Source: Rhodosorus marinus
Taxonomy: Eukaryota > Rhodophyta > Stylonematophyceae > Stylonematales > Stylonemataceae
Assembly: GCA_029953675.1 (NCBI GenBank)
Contig: JAMWBK010000009.1
Location: forward strand, 1,178,001 to 1,242,000
DNA: 64,000 bases
Direction of reading: 5' to 3'
The position numbers and the translations under genes were made by a program. Shown in pieces: positions 57,578 to 64,000 of the stretch (positions are counted from its first letter, which is position 1; the number at the start of each line of letters is the position of its first letter). The notes under the pieces were generated by a model that was not told the DNA's origin, did not search any database, and was given only the letters and a program-made list of their open reading frames with translations.

Positions 57578-58176
57578 CTACCAGGTGGGGATGTCCTCTT
57601 TGACCTCAAGGTCAAGCTGCTGATCATTCGGCGTCTCGTAGAATTCTTCAGTTTTTTCATCATGTACGACCTTTCCCAGAGACTTTTCAATGGCCTTGGT
57701 TATTTCCACGCACTTTGATCCCTTTACACCGATGACCTTGTTTTGTAGGATATGAAATGGGTCAGCGCGAAAGCCAAGTCAGTAGAATACGGGTCATGCT
57801 CTACACACCTTTTGCTCAACTCGCCCTCCAGGTCGAATAATGAACTCAATCTTCTCCAAGTGGCCCCTATACCCATCCCAAGAGCCCCCAAAAAGACAAA
57901 AAAAGGAGCGCAAGCTATTTGAGTATTGATACACCGACTTCCTGAAGCGACAAGCCGGGTCAAGTATTTTCTCATTCGGAGAAGACAAACAAAACAAAAA
58001 TCCTCAAAACACGCCTTCCGACCACCTTACCCAGACTGACTCCCCTCTCCATACCCACCACCAACACCACTGCTACTCCACTCAGACGACATAGAAACAG
58101 CTCGGGACCTCGAACAAGAAGTGCTCCTCATTCCCCGTCCACTCAACACCAATCCTCCCCCAGTAAACGCCATCAT
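57578..58176 (-). CDS. Plastid-targeted DUF2997 protein
   Basis: Three exons: 58176..58031, 57866..57809, 57736..57578, about 120 residues. Exon 1 is a transit peptide: MMAFTGGG followed by Ser/Arg/Gly-rich sequence. Exons 2-3 encode the conserved part: HLEKIEFIIRPGGRVEQKV, IGVKGSKCVEITKAIEKSLG and EEFYETPNDQ, as in cyanobacterial DUF2997 proteins. In cyanobacteria and plastids this family is associated with Ycf35 (DUF1257); its biochemistry is unknown. The exon 2 acceptor is uncertain: three AGs (near 57945, 57924 and 57867) keep frame. The last was chosen because the T-rich sequence before it looks like a polypyrimidine tract. Confidence 0.78.
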
Positions 58177-59534
58177 AGACCCTGCGACCTGCCACAGAAA
58201 AAAAAAAAAAAAGCCAAAAAGAAAACAACTCGCGTTTCCCAGCACCTTTATAACATGGAAAAACCTCACGGAACCAAAGACGACTTTCGAAAACCTCAAA
58301 AGCTTCTTCTTCTATACCGAGAACCCCAAAACTTCCTCTTCTATACCAACCTCCGATCTCTAAAACAAACTCGTTTCCCCCGCGGTCATTAAAAAGGGCT
58401 AAGCAGAGTCCTCTTCCTCACTAGCGACCTCCCAGCGGCCTCCCAACTTTGGGACGTCCCTAGTTCGTGGGACAGAGGGAAGAGAGTCGTCGTAGAAGTG
58501 GTCATCTGAATCTTTTAAGTTTGTTTTGTAATTGTTTCATTTGGTTTTCTGTTTTATTGTACATATGAACGGAGAATAAGTGAGCGTCCCCCATCAAACT
58601 GGCGGACCTGTTTGAGTGACTCTTTCTCCACTGGCAGAGCCCTTCCCGTTCTTGAACTGTAACCCTGTTGAGAGTGGTAGATTCTTTTGGGTTGCAGCTC
58701 GTAGCTATTCTTTTGCTATCGTTTTTGTTGAATTTGTAGCAATTAGTCACATGCTTATGGCTCCCCTCTCCAAACCGGGTAGCGTCTAGAGCTGAGCCAA
58801 CCGGCCTGAAGCAATGCATTTCCCGGGATTATCTGAGCGGAGGGAAAGGTTCTTCAGCTACAGGTCGTAGCTATTAGTTGCTCCGTTATCATGTCCTAAG
58901 AGACCAACCCGACGCTGTTGGTCTTCCAGTAGAAACCATAGCATCCAGGAACATCAACTGGACTTTGTTCGGCTTCCTGGTCCGAAAATTCGCACCTTCA
59001 CAGAACAACCAAATACAATCTGTTTTATCCAATACTGATCAATCTCGGTCGTGATATTAGTAATATTGGAGATATTACTCACAAATCAGAACAGAGGTAG
59101 GAGAGGGTGTCTTAAATATTCCTTTTTATAAGAGTTTTGTAGGTGTATGATAGATATTTTTCGGGTAGACAGAATTTGCATTGAATTCCGTAGTCTATTA
59201 TTGAATATTTTTGAACGTGCTTGGTTGTTGGAGATGGCAATTTGATGAGTTTGTTTGATTTGGTTATAATTTTAGGGTTCTTGTCGTTTGGGGGTTGAAA
59301 CGTCGGGGAGGGATCGTGGATGCCTTTGGGGCGGATAGGACTACCTGTCGAGGTCAGTAGGCTTTGTCTAGTGATACCCACAGAGTTCTCCTACGCTTTT
59401 GTTCTTGAATATACCGCCTTCAAGGTCCGATCTTGTCAGAGGTTAGGAGCGTATACCCGAGCTATATGCTGTTGTAGTTTCTACAGGTTTATGCGAGATT
59501 AGTTCATATGTTAGATCGATCCTTAAAAGGTCCA
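58177..59534. other. Intergenic region
   Basis: DUF2997 upstream sequence, then QTRT1 downstream sequence; both genes read on the minus strand. Short ORFs lack support and nothing else was recognised. Confidence 0.4.
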
Positions 59535-61245
<1,711 letters not shown>

Positions 61246-61397
61246 TCAACGGCCTGGAAAAGTTCCAAAACTCATCCAAAAGTTTCATTCACTCTATTTT
61301 TTGAAAAAGGGGATCCTAGATCGTTTTGAAGGGGCTCTGGCGCGTCTGGTGGCCTGGTATGATACACACTCTATCGACGTCTGCCTTTTTATTACTA

Positions 61398-61915
61398 CTA
61401 CTCACTGACGAGGCCAGTGGTGGAGCCATCTAGCTTTCGTGGCGTTACTCCTGCTAATGGCGCAATCCGCAGCAGACTTTGGAATACTTTCATGTCCCAA
61501 GGAAAGTCTGACACACGCACGTCGATACATTCCTCAAAGTATCTAGCTGAGCTCAGGGCTTCAAAGACTAAATGAAGCAATCGATCCTGATCCAGCTATT
61601 GATGTTCAATTCTTCAGGGTTGGTTCCCAACGAGGTCACGGCCCAATATGTTTTTAAGATGAAGCGAGACGTTGAAAGGAATGTCTAGCTCCATAAAGAG
61701 CGCCTGGTTGTGCAAGGCTAACCGGGACTGGCCCTAAGGTCCAAGCTAGTGCATGTCACACGACGATTTGGATCCCCGCTCAGCTCGTACCTCTTCTTTT
61801 ATCCAGTTGGTATCAGACGCTCTGCCGATTCATTATCATCTCTTAGTGACGCTCGGGTACTGGGTCGTGTGAACACCCTCAAAGCAAGTACATGCCCTAG
61901 TGCATCGCCTGCCAT
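61398..61915 (-). CDS. Small unrecognised three-exon gene
   Basis: Exons 61915..61892, 61733..61671, 61595..61398 join in phase 0 (introns 158 and 75 nt) to a 94-residue product starting MAGDALGH. The protein-like parts are RLALHNQALFMELDIPFN and LLHLVFEALSSARYFEE with the following CIDVRVSDFPW. The N-terminal exon is the weakest call. No family recognised. It lies between QTRT1 and the Nudix gene on the same strand. Confidence 0.35.
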
Positions 61916-62080
61916 GACATGCGTTGAGGAACCAAAACCAGCATGAGCGGTGGACCTGCTAGTGTGAGGGCCTAGCCGACCTTCTGGTTTCTCACCGCCA
62001 AAAGTTCAACTCGAATATCGTTTTTGGGGAAATGAGGAGTTGTTGGTCTATTTACAACGGGAAGACGCTAGGGCCGAGAC

Positions 62081-63224
62081 TTAGTCTAGAGAGTACCCCA
62101 TTTTCGTGAGCACCTCTAGGGCGAGGTAAGCTGCCGCCATGTTGTTGCTCTGGAACGTTCCGGCAAGTAAGAGTTCCTTCACTTCTCGAATGGGGACTCC
62201 CCTTTCGACATGGAGGTCTACTTCTTCGGAATCACGTTCGTTCGGATTTTCGTCCTCCTCCTCATCAACGCATAGGTACATGTAGATGCGTTCCCTTTGG
62301 TACTTATCCTGCATGTTTTGCAAACATTGTCTGGGCGCTTCAGTGGGATAGTCCAGCAGCCACTGCAAGTTCTAGACAGCTGCGACCAACGGCGTGAACT
62401 AAGCTTTCTTCGTGGGGGTAGGTAATAACCTGCGTTTCATATTTGTAAGATACAGAAACCTTCGGCCAAGTCTCCTGTCCATTCTGAAACAGCAGTATCT
62501 CACCACGAAGATAGAAGGCTCCGCCATTGGCCTCAGCACTGAGGAGTTTAAAGAACATGGTCTCGTTTTAAGGGGCTTGTTACCCTACCTGTGGAACACC
62601 ATTTGTAGCTGAAGGGCTCAACATGTCAATCAAGTTGTTGCACGTGAGCTCCGCTTCCTCATCCAGTTCCTGCCTAGCAGCGTCCAACGGTGACTTGTGT
62701 TTGCTGGCTGAGACCATTCCAGTTGGAAAACCGTACACAAACCGGTCATGCGCTGGATTGTATTCTTTAATCAGCGTCATTGTCCGCGTACGTGTTTCGT
62801 ACGGTACAATAATGACGACTGAAAATGTATTAGTTTTCCAGTTTCGGCCCCAGCTAGATATCCCGGGTTTCATGAGCGTGTGAGAATACATCAAAAGGTA
62901 TAGTCAGTCGAGCACCCTGGCTCGATACCAGAGTCGAGAGGGTTTTAAAAAGGAGGCTTACATATCGTAGGCGAACTTCTCTCCATTAGGATACTCCACA
63001 ACCCTATCATAAACTCGGGCGTACCTCTCGTAGACTGGGGAATCTGTAATGATTCTGTAGCTCTCAGCATGGTCGATCAACTCCTTCAGTCTCCGCTCAG
63101 TGGCCTTCGCAGTCTCAATAGATATCCCTACCTTACGCTGCTGATACATAAACACGACCAGAACGAGCAAGGACAAGCACCCAGCGGCTACCAAATAGGC
63201 GCTTCTCCCTTGAACCAGCTTCAT
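62081..63224 (-). CDS. Membrane-anchored Nudix hydrolase (ADP-ribose/nucleotide-sugar pyrophosphatase-like)
   Basis: Exons 63224..62962, 62853..62589, 62308..62081 join in frame to 251 residues. Residues 8-27 form one membrane segment (AAGCLSLLVLVVFMYQ), so it is probably a signal-anchored protein. Then come RVVEYPNGEKFAYDIWGR, FSVVIIVPYE and a Nudix box: GFPTGMVSASKHKSPLDAAR then QELDEEAEL, with the canonical REL replaced by QEL but the EE pair kept. The C-terminal part (RIYMYLCVDEEED) resembles the ADP-ribose pyrophosphatase type. The last intron is long (280 nt) and holds an open frame of 72 codons, judged a shadow. Substrate not determined. Confidence 0.82.
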
Positions 63225-64000
63225 CACAACTCTCAACCAGATGAGGATTACCAAGCTGGATTTCTATCCAGATTCATGAAGAATCATCTTCAAAATTCCT
63301 ATTAGTGAAAATATTAAAGCAGACTGATTTTGCACAAGCGAAGTTTCGCTCGTCTCCTTGTTCCCGGTCCACAACGCTGAAGCCACCTCACCCAATTGCT
63401 TAACAAAAAGCGTTCAATCTCAACCAGTCAAATCAAACCTTTCCAGACGACTCTAAAATCCCGTGTTGTTTAGCATTAATCTAAATTGTACAAACAAACG
63501 AATATGTAAATCAGCAAAATAGTGGAAATCCAACTTGTCTATAAATAACAATTAGGCATGGGTTGAGAAAAATTCATAATCGAGAGCGGAAGGGTTTGAG
63601 GAGGCCTCTTGGCGAAGCTTCTCTGAACAGTCGAGTTGATGGATTGATAGCAGCTCTGAATATCCCTAGGCTGAACAAATTGCGACCCCGCTTGACTCCA
63701 GTTGTGCCTGTACAGGTTCCACGATGAATAATGTACATCGCAACGTGGAGAACGGATGGCACTGATGACAAGCTGGCACAGGAGTCTTCTGTTGTTGTAG
63801 AACCCTGGTTTCTTCAAGGTCTCCACCGCGTCACTATCCCCCTCCCATGAAGGGCTCGACAATGTCGTTTGAAGCATCAAAATCACTTGGAAACAGATTG
63901 ACAGGGGGAGGGGGGGGGGGTTCAACTCCCAATGTCTTAGCTCCGATGAAGACGCATCTCTCCAAGAGTCATCTGTTCACCGAGATCGGTACTCGTTTGT
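63225..64000. other. Right end of window
   Basis: A minus-strand frame at 63539-63925 (up to 128 codons) could be the last exon of a gene continuing beyond the window, but no motif is recognised. A G-rich tract lies at about 63902-63920. Confidence 0.25.

Noticed and set aside
61596-61631. 36-nt intron in the small gene near 61.6 kb
   Set aside because: Too short; an upstream donor gives a 75-nt intron in the same phase.
62340-62558. 72-codon ORF inside the last Nudix intron
   Set aside because: Different frame, and the Nudix domain is continuous when the stretch is removed.

Overview
The window reads as nuclear DNA of a photosynthetic eukaryote, most likely a red alga (a glaucophyte is the main alternative). 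Genes are compact but split by GT-AG introns, mostly 60-130 nt. Typical eukaryotic machinery is present: UBE2C, RCL1, NOC4, SHQ1, QTRT1, COP9 subunit 7, Pol III subunit RPC8, INO80 ARP8. Two predicted plastid proteins (the cyclophilin at 2.8-3.8 kb and a DUF2997 protein at 57.6-58.2 kb) start with leaders carrying Phe close to the N-terminus (CAFVSS, MMAFTG), as in red algal and glaucophyte transit peptides. A bacterial-type lpxB gene with four introns fits an archaeplastid. The assignment is inference from content; no rRNA or plastid marker is present.

Layout. 0-5 kb: an ERCC4-like/HhH protein, UBE2C, a plastid cyclophilin and RCL1. 6.8-16 kb: an MscS channel, NOC4, phosphoglucomutase, then LpxB and MTFP1, which are separated by one base on the same strand. 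16-25 kb: a gene-poor stretch, one unrecognised Ser/Arg-rich gene and an SLC17-type anion transporter. 25-28 kb: an unrecognised gene and a stand-alone Regnase-type NYN ribonuclease. 28.4 kb: a hairpin with perfect 29-bp arms. 28.9-43.3 kb: a diverged tandem segmental duplication of about 7 kb. Each unit carries intergenic repeats, a TATCGGA/TCCGATA motif cluster and an intact seven-exon SVOP/SV2-like MFS transporter. Only the right unit continues into a full FBPase-like gene; the left unit ends in a decayed FBPase 3' fragment that marks the breakpoint. 44-50 kb: FBPase-like gene, a small unknown gene, RPC8, CSN7 and SHQ1. 51-64 kb: cytochrome P450, ARP8 flanked by a dispersed repeat, a 15-PGDH-like SDR, plastid DUF2997, QTRT1, a small unknown gene and a membrane-anchored Nudix hydrolase.

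Functional themes. RCL1 and NOC4 both serve 18S rRNA/small-subunit maturation, SHQ1 serves H/ACA snoRNP assembly, and RPC8 and QTRT1 serve tRNA. UBE2C and CSN7 belong to ubiquitin control of the cell cycle and of cullins. PGM and the FBPase-like protein sit at sugar-phosphate steps. The points most worth a second look are the one-base MTFP1/LpxB junction, the FBPase-like protein with a rewritten metal/substrate loop, the duplicated transporters with an expanding acidic loop, the motif cluster with a 30-bp palindrome, and the 28.4-kb hairpin. Exon borders were placed by hand from splice consensus, reading frame and recalled family alignments; no search was run.
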